NCBI GenBank assembly: GCA_963930775.1
Contig: OZ005693.1
Coordinates: 10,831,525 to 10,895,524, forward strand
Length of the DNA stretch: 64,000 bases
Reading direction: 5' to 3'
Source of the DNA: Cliona cf. orientalis
Taxonomy: Eukaryota > Porifera > Demospongiae > Clionaida > Clionaidae
A program made the translations under genes and the position numbers. Under the pieces are notes generated by a model. The model was not told the origin of the DNA. It ran no database searches and worked only from the letters and a program-made list of their open reading frames with translations. Positions 42,829 through 55,640 of the stretch are shown here, piece by piece (position 1 is the first letter of the stretch; each line of letters starts with the position of its first letter).

Positions 42829-43109
42829 GCATAGTTACTGGTAGTTGTAGTTGTAATATTATGGTATGTATAGTAGCTGTTTATGCACACTTAAATTGGA
42901 AGGATACTGTACTATGCATATAATAATGTTGATACTTGCCGGTTCCTGTGCGCATGCGTGAATGCGGGAGGGATTGATATGCAAAAGGGGAGGGGCTCGT
43001 CAGTGCGTGCATGCAGTGCGCAGTTCGCTAGCTATGAATATTACTAAGCTTATACATTCCACGTGCGCGGTAGCTAGAAGAAACTTATAAACAGGCGTTA
43101 CTTGGCAAG

Positions 43110-43299
43110 ATATTATTCATAGCGCAGTGCAGCAGAGAGACCGACCACACTCGAAGGTGATCTGAAGTTCGAAGTGCTTGAAATCACCCGGCTGGTGTCT
43201 ACTCGCTAGAAAGAAGCTGTGTCGAAAAACTTCCAAAGGAGTGTCTGAGCTGAGGCGCGGAGAGAAATCGCCTGCGGACGCCATCAGAGAGAAAGAGAG
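43110..43299 (+). promoter_or_regulatory. Probable 5'-UTR exon and upstream promoter of the Ig/FN3 receptor gene
   Basis: A purine-rich, stop-containing stretch ends at GAGAG|GTATGT (43299/43300), a good donor, and TTTTTACAG|TATTGG (44045/44046) is a good acceptor 29 bases before the first coding ATG. Upstream, at 42949-42958, is TGCGCATGCG (NRF-1-like) in a GC-rich stretch. The limits of the exon's 5' end are not visible. Confidence 0.5.
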
Positions 43300-44074
43300 G
43301 TATGTCGATTTACTTGGAGGGGGACTCTAATGCAGTATCGATACACAATGTTTTCAATATACACACCAAGGCAGCGCGCGCGCGAGCAAATTCTGGATTG
43401 CAGAGGTAAGAAATTAAATTTCTATTCATGGGGGTGTAGCTGGCTCGAGCTGATTGAATTACTAGCACAATGGAGCTACGAGCAAATTATTAGTGCTAAG
43501 ATGTTCAACACAGTATCACACAAGGTTCTATTTAAAATATAGCCGCTGCTTTTAGCGAAGTTTCAAAAATGGCAGCTGCATTTGTACGACGGCGGTTCAT
43601 TATGGACAGTGGAAGCCACCACTTCAAAGTGGGTTGATATCGTAGTAGCGTGTCCCTGGGAATCCCTACAGTTACTCAGACAATTATGGACACTGAAGGA
43701 AGGCAGGGCTAGACTGAAGCTGGTCAAAAGGGGAGAAATTAGGCGAAATAAAGGGTGTTGTGTATGCAAAAATGGTAAAGTGCATCTGTTGGAGTTTGTT
43801 TATAAAGGCAGAAGACTTCAAATTAGCATTAGTGAGCAAATATTTTTCACACCTCACAGTAGTGGTTTTTGCACTATGCCTGCAGTACCCTCCATTGGAA
43901 TTAGCACCAACCATACCCCCCTCAATGCTGCAGTGTGACCCAGCCTCATTCCCAAGCACTTTCAGTACTTCACACCCCAGGAATAACAGTCTCTCTCTCC
44001 CTTTTCCCCTCTCTTTCCCCCTTTATTTTGTTTATGTTTTTACAGTATTGGTGAACCTTAGACTCACTGGCAAG

Positions 44075-44352
44075 ATGAGTCATCATTCGAGGAAAATATC
44101 TCCACCGTTGCTTCTTTGTTTTCCACTTGTGCTTTTCGCAGCGACTGGTACGTTAACAACAAACAATTGTTATGATTATTATAATTATGTTTATTAAGTA
44201 TTACGGTAAAATGATCCCGGTTAATAGGATTAGTGTGATGTAACTGCTATTTAGTTTCATGTTGTAAATAAATAATTTTCGGTGTTCCTTCGTCTCTGAT
44301 ATCATATCCATTAGTGTATTACTTTCTTTCTCTCTCCCCTCCCTCCCTCCTT

Positions 44353-44439
<87 letters not shown>

Positions 44440-47400
44440 TCCCTCTCCCTCTCTCAGTACTGGGTCAAGGGATCAATGAAGTATCATCCCTGCCGATCAT
44501 AACGGTTCATCCTCGGGGAGGTGTCTTTGATTCGGGCAGCTCAATCTTACTAAGGTGTCAAGCACAAAACACCAATCGTTCTCCTGTGTTCACCCACAAT
44601 GGAGTACTGATTGACGAGCATGACCCCAACCGTATCGCTTCGACTGAGGGTCTTAGTATACCGAATTTTATTGCTGGACTTGACGGGGAGTACGTCTGCC
44701 TAGTAAGAAATTTAGTTGGAAATGTGACCTTCACCGTGGCATCAGCCCCAGCTCTTCTTCAACTAAGGGGTAAGCACATAATATTATATCTTCCCCCCCC
44801 CCCTCCTCCACTCTCTCTCTCTCTTTCTTTCTCTCTCTTTCTCTCTCTGGGTATGATATCACCTGTTAATCTCAGCCCTTGAGCTAATATCACTGTCGCC
44901 CATCAACCCTTGATATGTGTTCAGAGGTTTATGTCAACTTGTCTGTAGTACACCCATTGAGTGAACTATTTTATCATGAACAACCACCACTTGCTGTGTA
45001 CCTGGGAAATCCCTTGCCCTAGTAATAATATGCTACACATTTTCATAACTTCTATCATGGTGGTGAATCTCAATTGCTGGTTGCAGATACTGGGCATTGG
45101 ATAACGATTAAAAAAAATCATTTTTTTGAACTAGCAGAAGTAGCCATTTGTGAAGCTGAAGGTTTCATTGAGAATAAATTTTTCACCTAGATTTGGGTTA
45201 TGAAAATTCATTTTGAGTGATTTATTAATTTCAGCCGAGGTGTAAAAAGTATATATAATTAAGTGCTGGGGGGGGGGGCACAGGAGAAAATATTTAGTGG
45301 ATAAAGATTTGTCATGCGAGAGAAACTTACCTACTATAACCCCACATGACACGCCTACTGCTACATGTAGAACTGCATGACACATGCAAGTAATTACAAC
45401 AGCTACCATTAGAGTGTTAAAGATTATAAAAGCTGTCTGCCCCACTTGCCCACATTGGTATGTTTGAGGATTGTAAGCTAATTTGGATTCCCAGGAGGTA
45501 GCTTTTGCCAACCGGCACATGTAGCCACCACCTCTGACCTTATGGGAGAGAATGTTTTGGATGGAGAGGTATTTTCAAGTGCCCAATTGGAGCCTGGTTT
45601 GGAGCTTAAAAATGTCTTACTCTCTGGTATGCAAGGATCATTTTGTTCAGTATTTCTCTCTCTCTCTCCCTCCCTTACATTTGGAATGGTATTATACCTC
45701 TTTTAAAATTAAATAATCAAATATCTGCTAAGAACACCCATGGCAGTACAGGAAATATCCTCTTTTCAGGGGCAAATATCTCTCGATTATTTGAAGCCTC
45801 TAGCTGGCTTGCTCCAGCAGTGTCAATTTCTCTAACAGATGGTGCAGCCAAAAAATAAAAAAAATAAAACGAAGTTTACTGTCTAACTGTGAGCACACCT
45901 GCTGTGGTGCTGCATAGAGGAAAGAAGGTAGTAACGAGAGATGAAAGGGAATTGGCTAATACTAGCTAATAGCCTGAAGGTATTCCCATGCACCTGACCA
46001 GCTTAGTAAGTAACCCTATAGGCTAATTTATTGTTCACTTTACTATATAGTACTACCATGCAACCCAATTACCATGGATTCAAATTGCTTTGCTCTAATG
46101 TCATCAAAGAGATGATTTTTAGTTTAAAGGAAGACTCTGTGTACTGTACCTGTGTTATAGCTTGCTAACTTGCACATATCCATAAAACCACAGAGTAGCT
46201 TTTAGGATATACACAACTGACACCTGTTGTGTACAGTGCACTATACCCACTACCTTGCCTGCAGTGACTGTCTGTCTCCTGACCTTTAGGATGTGTACTC
46301 AAAAATGTTCACTTGACTTTACCTATCTTTTGCTGGCTTGTTGCTGAACATGAGATGAATGGGAACTTCCTTTATAGTCCCTATAGCTGGGCAAAATATT
46401 GTGCACTCTCAGGATGCAGTGCATGATGTAATCTTCTTTCCTTTGATGTTGGTGTATTTGACCACTAGGCAGTGCAGCTGCCCTACAATCCCAGCAGTTT
46501 GCAGTCAGAGTCATAACAGTTTTGCTATGCTGGGTTTATTTCTGTAGTACAACTGTTAGCTTTTCTTTGTGTTGTGGTTTGCTATCTAAAGGCTAGCTAC
46601 CTGGCATGTTGATGCTGTGCTGCTTCCCCTCTCTCTCTCTTTCTCACTCACTACCTTTCCTTTCAAGAACCTTATATTTCAGACAGGATGCTATACACCC
46701 TGGCCTGAGAAATGCTTAGGCTAAAGTGAAGTTGTGTACATCAATCATATGATCAATTCTGCAGCTGTTACTCTTTAGTCAGTTGATTGGGTGGTTGGTC
46801 GCTAACTGTGATCTTCTGCCAGATGTACGAAATATGTTCCAGATTTTATGTTTATTGTCATATTAGTAAAATTGGAAGTTGAGCATGCTGTAGCTACTAA
46901 TATGTAGTTCAAAGTTGCTTTTGTGCTACCTCGAAGCTTGGTCTGCTTATTTCAGGGGTTATGCCTCTCTGCATTTTTAGCTATAGCCAAGGGCTTATGG
47001 ACCCCCTTTTTTGCTATAGCTAAGGATTATGAACATAATAATGCAGTGTGCGCATAATATTATAGAAATGTCTAGTCGTGCAATTACAATATTTGACCCA
47101 CCTGTTTAGATACTGGCGCAGAAAGGTCATGTCAGCTTCTCATCACTACCTCCTGCATGCACTCTAGCTAGCTCTTTAGTATAGTGATCTTGAACTTTGT
47201 GGGAATGTTTCAACATGAACATGTACATGTAGATATTCATGTACAGTGCCTATACATGTACATGTTACTTTGTACATGTACATGTACTTGTACTTGTACT
47301 TGTAAGTCTATATAGCCCATAGCCCCTTTGTTGTGGAGTAGACTAGACTACCAGTCTTGTATGTTTCAGTGGTGCCATCCCTCCTCAAGGAGCCTATCTT

Positions 47401-50400
47401 TGTGGAATTATTTTCCATTTTAAAATTAACTCTCTCTGTCTCTATTTACCTCTCTCTCTCTCTCTCTCACACACACACAGTTCTTGAGGCAACTCTCTTT
47501 TCGTCCGATTCTTCAGCTCCACACAACGTGACGATACGAGTGGGCCAGCCTGCTATCATTGACTGTGCCTCCAGCTACAACAGTATTCCTGCTCCAACAT
47601 TTGACTGGAGTTTTCGTCGACCTTTTCTTAGGCCACTGATATCGTCCGATAACATGGTGATTGGGCTAAACGGTAGTCTATACATTCAGGATCCGGTACT
47701 GTCTCAGAATTTACTGGTCTTGGAGTGTACAATCACCAACGGGGGGCAGCTGATTATGAGTGGTTACATACGGCTAATAGTTGACTGTAAGGCCAAATTA
47801 GACAAGTTTAATATATATTATTATATATATTATGTTTCCATAGCAACGCCATCTACGGCCGCACCCCCTCAGATCCTGTCCCCTCCTAGAGATGTTGCTC
47901 TTGTGTTCAATCAAGATGTAAACGCTCACTTTGAATGCATTGTGGGGGGAAGGTGGGTTATTTGCCGTATATTATGTGAAAATTTTCACCAGGAGAAATT
48001 TTTTATCCTGTATTATAATATTGATTGCATAAAGGATATGGTGACCTTTATCGCATTAGCTAAAATTTATTTCACTAAATTTTTCTGCAATACAGAGATA
48101 CCGAAATTTTTATCTGATAAAAATTTTATGTATATGGTACTAGCTCCTCTTGATGTACTTAAATATTATACTAAAAAAGATCTAACGCTCATAATTTAAA
48201 TTCTTGTTATGCACATACATGAACTGATAGTCCACTGCAACCTGTTACATGGATAACTTCAGTACCAGAAGAAAGATACTTTGCAAATCCAATCTTCAAT
48301 AACAACCAAATCCAGGTTGCTCTCCAGCAATCGGATACTGGCACAATATTCACATGTTCAGTTGCAACTGTGGGAAATTTTTCAGCACAACTCGCATTCA
48401 TAGGTAACGTCTCAATCTAATGCATACATGCATAGTTATGTTAATTTGCTATTTTACTATTGTGTCCATTAATACTTTCTGGTTCATTTACATGTACCTG
48501 GGGCAATTAGCTTTAATTATTAATAATTTAATTAAGCTAATGGAGGCACTCAAATTTATGTTATATAACACCAGCTTTACGTTCATTCCAATAAACCGAT
48601 GTTTTTTTTAACCTAAGTTAGTAATATGTCAATAACATGCATTTACATGAGTTGTACAGTTCAATTCATGGGATGTACAGATAATGGGGTACATAATTGT
48701 ACATGTCATGTCCCATTCCCATACTGGTATGGTAATTCATTTTTTCTCTCACAGATCCTCCAAGGCTGAGTGGACTGTCTGGTGTCACTCAAGTGATAGA
48801 CTATGGCAGTCCGCTCTCTCTCAGCTGCTCCTCGGACTCCTTAGCAATAACGTGGTACTGGTTCCGGAATGGGACCAGGTGAGCTTAAAAGCTTATAAAC
48901 TTTCACTCTGCCAATTCATGTCTAGCTCTATGAAAAGTATCGTCTGGATGGTTATTAGTGCTTTTGATTTAAATATCTCCCTCTCTTCCTCCCATTTGCT
49001 CTCAGACTCAACGAGTTCAGTGGTCCACAGCTGTCCATTGCTTCTACTGTGGAGGAGGACAGTGGCTCTTACCAGTGCTATGCCACGAATGATGCAGGCA
49101 TAGCTAGTAGTCAAACCTATGTCCAAGTGCGAAGTAAGTAATACTATACATACTGTATAGCCAGAAATATTTGGCGGGAATTAAATTTGGTGGTTGAGCC
49201 CAAAATCGCTATTGCAAGAATATTGGCAGATTTAAATTTGGCGGTTTGGTATGGGATCGTCATAGGTATATATGCGAGTAGGAAATTTTAGCGGATTTTT
49301 ATTTGGCGGTTGTAATATAGATCGCCAAACCGCCAAATTTATTCCCCGCCAAATTTTCCGGCTATACAGTAATCATTCCCAGATCCTATTCTACACATAC
49401 ACACATACACACGCATACAGCGATTCCTGCGTCAATCACATCGAGTCTTCCCTCTCAACAAATCGTGTTCAGTGGTAGCTCCGTCTCCCTCAGCTGTTCG
49501 GCCACCGGAGCCCCGCCCCCCACCTACCAGTGGATCAAGGACGGCGTCCCTCTGGCCGAAAGCTCCTCCCAATTTCAGGTCGACTCAAGTACTGGGTCCC
49601 TGACAATTGGCAGTGTTGATAACACCTTTAATGGAGAGTACACTTGTCGAGCTACTAATAGGATTGGTGATAGGGTTATTGGGCGAGATGAAATCAGCAC
49701 TACGCTCACGATTATTAGTAAGTTTTTAGTTATTTGGTTGTAGATTTATGCAAAATTACAAGGCATGCCAGGATTGAGTGACTTTATATGTTCAATTGTT
49801 TTTTTTTATCACTGTAGATCGGGATATTTTTGTCGATAAAATATTTTTGATTGTATTGGCTAACGTGCACAAAATATTTTGCATATTTAATTTTCGTTGG
49901 GAAAGATCATTGGCATTAAATTTTAACGATGAAAATTTACCGATCTACAGTAGATTTTATTCTTTCCCCTCCCTTCTCTCTCCTCCCTCTCTCCCTCTCT
50001 CCCTCTCTCTCTCCCACTCTCTCTCCCTCCTTCACACACACCCACAGCTCCTACAACATTCACTCAGTCAATAGACACAGAACCGATGCTCTCCATCCTG
50101 CTTGAAGCCAAGGACACCCTCTTCTGCGACGTCAGCCGTGACAGCGGCTCCCTCCTCCAGTTCTCGTGGACCAAAGACAACCAACCGTTGGTGGTCGATG
50201 GTATGAGGCTGCGCTACGTCGATCCTTCACTGAGGAGTAGCGGAAGTATCAACATTACTAGAGTGTTGAACGAAGACGCTGGCGTGTACGTGTGCACGGT
50301 GACTACCACGTACAATGGGCTACCTGCCCCTACAATTAGGACACAACCTTCTCAAGTTGTGGTCACTGGTATGTTTATACAATATTATGTATGTGACTAG

Positions 50401-51209
50401 CTGTGAATAAAGGGACCATTACTATGAAAAGTTTTGTTTGTAGTATGTAGCTTATTCTTGATATCGAGTATTGTACTGTAGTGTAATGTAGTACTCTTTC
50501 TTTGTGTCTGTATATACACTAATACTAGCATACTCATTGCTACATCTTTGCCATGATAAAAATCGACTACTAATCACAGCACATGCAATTAGAGCTGAAA
50601 TTATATTCCCTCTCCCCCTCCCCCTCCCACTCTCCCTTCCTTTTCCCTTCTGCAGATCGGCCAGTTCCTCCAACCATCACTGAGGTGAGCTCTCCTACTT
50701 CCATGTCAGTTCAGGTCATTTGGAGCATCACCAGCAATCTTAACCTCATCCGAAGCTTTATCATCGAGATTCGTCCCTCCGGCGAGGGGGAGAATAGTTG
50801 GACACAGATTGAGCGAAGTCCCAACGCAGTCACGATACAAGTCATCAATGAGAATATCTCGCCTTTCACGAGCTACGACGTGCGTGTGGGGGCGTTGTAC
50901 ATCGGTGAGGGTAGTGTGCCTGTGACCGGTGAGGCTGTGACGGTGGTGACGATGGAGGATCTTCCCGCTGGGCCACCCAAGGAGGTGGTGGTCACGGAAG
51001 TGTCTAGTTCAGAAACAGACCTTGAAGTAAAGTGGCAGGTATGCTGTGTTGGATTTTTAGGAGAAGTGATACTTTTGTATATTATACATGTACATTGTCT
51101 TTTTGCTTTAATGAAAGAATGTCTACACATGATTTTATCGTCAGACTGAGTAAGAGAATTGATGTAAAAGACTCACCAAATCTCCCCTCTTTTCTTTCTC
51201 TCTCCCTCT

Positions 51210-51248
<39 letters not shown>

Positions 51249-53983
51249 TCTCTCTCCTTAGCCTCCCTCCCAGCCTAATGGAGTCATCACTAGTTACACT
51301 ATCCTTTTCCGTCTCAAGGAGAGCCCACCAACTTCCAACGTCACCACGACAGTCGCTGGAAACATCACCTCTTTCATCCTCAGAAATCTCAGGGCTAAAG
51401 AGGATTACATCGTTCAAGTAGCTGCATCCAATTCCGTGGGTATGGGGCCATTTTCTACGCAGAGTTTAGCAACGCCGGGCGCAGGTGCTCTGACAGAGCC
51501 ACAGGGACCTTTTTATCGGACGGTGTGGTTTATCGTCGTGATGATAACCGTCATCTTGCTCCTAATCGTGGCGGTTGTCATTCTAGCGATGGTCATCAAG
51601 TACAAGATGACCCATCGAGCTTCGATGCCTTCAACTGGGAAGTACCATGGTGAGAATTAAAACAAAATTAATGACCTGAAATTTTAAATTATCTCAGCCC
51701 CATATGAGTCATAGATAGGAAGCAGAAACATCGTACAATATAAATTGGCTCAGTATACCTGTGACCGCTTTAAAATTTAATATTAATTTTAGTCGGCTAT
51801 TAATCAGCCTATTATTAAGTAGGCGGTTGATCCTCTAGGGCTAATTATTAATGTTATTGAGCTGGCAGTAGAATTGGTTGGCCCTCCATGGATTTGTGAG
51901 TGATGTGTTGTCTGACCTTACATTCAGTGTTGCAAATAGACTCGAGTAATTGCTGGCTACCAGTAGCAATTTTTGATCATTGTTCTGTCTATCTCTACCT
52001 CTCTTCCTCTCTCTCTCTGTCTCCCCACTCCCCTCTCTCCCTCTCTCTCTGCAGTTCGTCCCCAGTCTGGTTACTTTGGAGGGGGTGGGATTGTTGATTT
52101 GACGGACGACGCTGCTCACGACTACCTCAAGCGACCAATCGAGATGAATGCGTAAGTCACATGATTAGGTTAACTTTACATGTATGGTACCCCCTGAAAT
52201 GAGCAATCTCAGCTGTTAAAAAAAATTCGTATCCCAAAATCTTAAGTTGTCCTATAGAGGACATGTGTATAGGTAGCTAACTAGTTAGTGGGTGGGGAAA
52301 TTTCTGAATTCTGATGAGGATCAGTATATTATAGCTATTTCTGACATTCTGTCGCTACAGGCAACTCTGAAATATTCAATGTTTGGATAGTAGTATAGAC
52401 AAAAATATTTGCCTATACATGCAGTGGCTAGAGATTACCAGCTTATAATTGTCACTGCATGCTTTATGTAAACAGCAGTTCTTAACAATAATCACTGCTT
52501 GCTTTATATAAACTGTCCAGTGACTGACTGTGTCAACCAACAGTAGATTAGCCTACACTAGTGTCAACTCAATACCACTAGAGAGCTATAGAGTGTCATA
52601 GTCGAGACCTAGTGTATGCTTTTTTTTTTACATACCTACAAAAGCGCGGTGTGTACCTACTTGCACGTATAAACAAACAAAAAAGGGAAACACTGTACAA
52701 GTACAAGTCAGTACAGCTAAATGCCCCACAGGCCTGACTAGTTGTTACGGAGGAATGCGACAAATATAGAAACCTGTGATCCTGCCTACGACTCGGCCTG
52801 CACCCACTGCCTTAGTCTGGCAACCTGGACCTCTCTCTCTCTTTCTCTCTCTCTTTCTTTTTCTCTCTCTCTCTCTCCACCCTTGTCTCTGTCTACTTCA
52901 CCACGGAGAGTAACTAGCTAGCAAAGGCTGCCTGCCTGATGCTTTATGCCACATCTGCTGCGTACAGGAGTCTTTTCAGTGGTGGCACTAATAATCATTT
53001 AGCTGATTCAACTCTTGCATGGAACAGGGAAATTTCTGAAGGCTGATTCCAGATTGTATTTAAGATATGTCTCTACGCTATAATAGTGTTATGCGTCTTC
53101 AGTTGAGTCTTAGTTCATGTCCTTGGTACATGTGGGTGGGCCTGGAATGTGGGATGGTCACTCCCACTGGCTACATATGGTTTGGAACTGAAATTCATGT
53201 GGCAGTTAACGTGCAAGTGTCAACCGTTTGTTGGTTAATAAACTATGAATAAATCATGAATATTATACACGCTGAAGTTAATTGATGAGCGTGTTTGAAA
53301 AATAACGCAAAACTTGTTTATTAGAATTCACGCTAGATCATATAACTACGCAAGTTCGTATTGGTATCATTATTCATTGATCTCTCTCCCTCTCTCCCTC
53401 TCCTCCCCTCCCCCCCCCCCCTCTCTCTCTCTCTCTCTCCACTCATACTCAACACAGCTTCAGCTCTCCTGCCAACTCGGAGACTCTTGAAGCAGTGCTC
53501 GAGAGAGAAACTGTCGCGACCACACTCACCGACCACAGCATGCCCTATCCAGCCAGTTCTCGTGGCACAGCAACACCACAGCTACCAAATGGCCCAGCAC
53601 ACTACATGGGCTTCAGTGCTCCGGGGTACATCAATCCTCCCTCGTTCGCTGAAGCTGTGCGAAGTAAAAGAGCAAATTCATCGTCAAGACCGCAATCCAC
53701 AGGAAGCAACACGATGGACAGCAATAAGTTATCGGAATGGACTACCGGTCGTAACTCTAGAACTGGATACGGATACAGTGATCCGTATGAAAAGAAAGGT
53801 TACGGTGTCGGTGGGGACGACTCTGGACCCGAAAGCAGCAGCTACAGCGTTCAGACTTACTCTGATAGAGACTCGGTAGTTACTGACGGGACAGAGTACA
53901 GCCACTTGGCGGGGGCAGGGCAATACCCCCGGACTTATCACCATCTTCAGGTACAAACACCACAAAATGCAACGCTAGTATGA
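44075..53983 (+). CDS. Single-pass cell-surface receptor: six Ig, two FN3, one TM, PDZ-ligand C-terminus
   Basis: Thirteen coding exons join in phase: 44075-44147, 44458-44769, 47481-47786, 47844-47952, 48231-48403, 48755-48878, 49006-49133, 49421-49717, 50048-50368, 50656-51038, 51262-51649, 52055-52151, 53458-53983; 1,078 aa. Exon 1 encodes a signal peptide (LLLCFPLVLFAAT). Ig1 ~30-128 (LLRCQA...DGEYVC), Ig2 ~129-230, Ig3 ~231-324, Ig4 ~325-408 (LSLSCSS...DSGSYQCYA), Ig5 ~409-507 (VSLSCSATGAPPPTYQW), Ig6 ~508-614 (DAGVYVC). FN3 modules lie at ~617-735 and ~735-845. The TM helix (WFIVVMITVILLLIVAVVIL) is followed by a ~210-residue Ser/Tyr-rich tail ending Ala-Thr-Leu-Val, a class I PDZ-ligand form. 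Most Ig exons keep phase 1 borders, the usual pattern for shuffled Ig modules. The layout recalls L1/neurofascin or Dscam-type adhesion molecules, but no orthology is claimed. Confidence 0.9.
44356..44436. repeat. (TC)n microsatellite next to a 3' splice site
   Basis: About 80 bp of almost uninterrupted TC ends 21 bases before the acceptor of exon 44458-44769, so it forms or extends the polypyrimidine tract. Confidence 0.95.
44770..47480. other. 2.7-kb first long intron of the Ig/FN3 gene
   Basis: Flanking exons are both phase 1 and no Ig-coding exon is visible between them. The interval holds a G run near 45270, scattered CT tracts, and a TGTACA/CATGTA-rich simple-sequence patch around 47215-47305. 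Confidence 0.6.
49151..49371. mobile_element. MITE, family A, fuller copy
   Basis: A 221-bp element with ends TACTGTATAGCCAGAAA and TTTTCCGGCTATACAGTA (inverse). The interior carries GGCGG/CCGCC motifs and matches the inverted sequence of the copy at 63674-63873 over most of its length, including TGAGCCCAAAATC and TTGCAAGAATATTGGCAGA. It lies in an intron of the Ig/FN3 gene. Confidence 0.85.
49810..49952. mobile_element. MITE, family B, short copy
   Basis: Ends ACTGTAGATCGGGATATTTT and the inverse TTTACCGATCTACAGT. The 143-bp interior contains AAAATATTTTG and a TTTTCG motif, as in 9854-10051. It lies in the intron before exon 50048-50368. Confidence 0.75.
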
Positions 53984-54034
53984 ACCTATCATCATCTTCA
54001 GGTACAAACTCCACAAAATGCAACGCTAGTATGA
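53933..54034 (+). repeat. 51-bp tandem duplication across the receptor's stop codon
   Basis: Unit 53933-53983 (ACTTATCACC... to GCTAGTATGA, containing the stop) is followed at once by 53984-54034 with three differences. The second copy lies in the 3' UTR. The first copy encodes the PDZ-ligand-like end. Confidence 0.92.
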
Positions 54035-55450
54035 GCTTTCTTATGCATTATGATGCGATTGTGTGATGGTTCAATGGTTATTACTATGCATGCATGGTTT
54101 ATGATAATTATATTATCATACTATTGTGTGGCATTTATCATCATTTTGATTATTCATGCTAATTATAATTTATTATTAATGTTGTATATATTATGTATTG
54201 TACCAATCACTTTTGTAGTTGTATATTATATCACACCCAGGTTTGTTTTTTTGCACTGTACGGTCCATGTCGTCACACTGGATACCCCAATCCCCAAGTT
54301 CCATTTCCATTCTCATAATACATGCTGATCCACATAATTATTATTGTCATTGTTGTTCACAGGTTCCATTAAAATTTAATTATCATCTTGACTGATCAAT
54401 GTGGTATATTATTATAGGACGTCGGACGTCGTATATGCACACAGTCGTAGTAAATGGTAAAGGGTCGATAATTATGTTTGCAAGTGATATGGTTGCACTG
54501 ATTTTATGGTTATAAAGAGTGTCTGTAGTCTTATATAAAACAGTTAAGTGTTCGATCTAAATGAGCTTGAGTGCTAGTATCTCTTGGTTTAGGTCGATCT
54601 TCTCACTTCCAATGCTCGAGTGAGAGCGAGCGGCTCTTCCCTGCTGCTGTATATGTGGAATAGAAAATGACTTGACATGTATGCATGAATTATTGTCTAG
54701 CTCTATTAATGTGTGCTATGACATAGTCTAGATACAAAGGAGCATATTCAGGACCATGGTAGCTGCTTTTATCTGCTCAAGAGCTACATTTTGGTTTTTG
54801 TTCCAGCTCCATAGCTCTTTCCGTTACCGAGATACACTTTGGCGCGCGCCGCGGTGTGGAGTTAATGATATTCATAGCTATTAATTAATTACGTCACGGT
54901 CCGTACATTCCAACGTGAAACCCATACGCGTTTTGCTACCCGCTGTCCCAGCTCAATAAATAGCGATTTCCGGGAGGGACTATCGGGGCTAGACGGTGTC
55001 AGGGGTACCCCCTCTGGCACCTGCAGCTGAAAACTGCACATGGTCCTGGGCATATATGCGCCCAGGTTCCTCCCTCGAATACCCCCCCATCCTGGATAAA
55101 GCCTGTTAATCCACCATAGGCTGACTTCGGTCCCCTGTGGCTGTGACACAGAAGCCTAACTGGCTGCAGTAATGTCTGCAGTGTACCCTGACCAGCGTTC
55201 CAGCCTAGAGCTTGGAAGGTCGATGGGAGGATGGGGTTATAATTTTTTTTTTTTTTTTTTTACCTGTGAGGAAATGTATCCCTCATAGTAGCCTGCTATA
55301 ATTATTATGCCATTTCTTGATATATTATTAATATCACGATCATGGGATAATGTGGCTAGTATGCATGATCATCTATCATCTACAGTATATACAGTAGAGA
55401 GAGTACATTTACGTATGATTCACAGAGGAGTATCCTGCTTGCCTAATATA
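54035..55450. other. Intergenic DNA between the receptor and the coiled-coil gene
   Basis: AT-rich DNA without a convincing gene. It contains the 3' region of the receptor gene, the open stretch at 54889-55149 (listed separately) and a T18 run at about 55243-55260. Confidence 0.6.
54889..55149 (-). other. Isolated 86-codon open frame, probable repeat fragment
   Basis: The frame ends SRWNVRTVT, which resembles the WNVR start of LINE-type endonuclease domains, and the neighbouring sequence (GC-rich, with a T18 run at ~55243) looks unlike the flanks. It has no visible splice partners. It could be a truncated LINE piece or chance; I cannot classify it. Confidence 0.25.
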
Positions 55451-55640
55451 TACCGTAAATCTGGAAATTTTCATTGTAAAAATATTTTCATAGTTGATGG
55501 CAGCTACGAAAACTAATCTTACGAAAATTAGCATGCACTATTAATGCTAATGCGGTAAGGGGTCGTTCCTACGAAATTTTTTTACACGAAAATTTATCAT
55601 ACGAAAGTTTCTTTACACGAGAATTTCCAGATCTACGGTA
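55451..55640. mobile_element. MITE, family C (TACCGTAAATCTGG ends), at the 3' end of the coiled-coil gene
   Basis: A 190-bp element with ends TACCGTAAATCTGGAAATTT and the inverse GAATTTCCAGATCTACGGTA. Inside are repeated [T/A]ACGAAAATT motifs in alternating spacing. The predicted stop codon of the minus-strand gene (55613-55615) is inside it. A relative is at 60705-60897. Confidence 0.88.

Noticed and set aside
45131-45520. Minus-strand 129-codon open frame with a hydrophobic centre
   Set aside because: No splice partners, no recognisable domain and no conservation signal that I can see. It lies in an intron of the Ig/FN3 gene.
53361-53879. Alternative plus-strand frame over the last receptor exon
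   Set aside because: It is a shadow. Phase from exon 52055-52151 (GC|C) selects the frame ending ATLV, which has a normal Ser/Tyr-rich tail.
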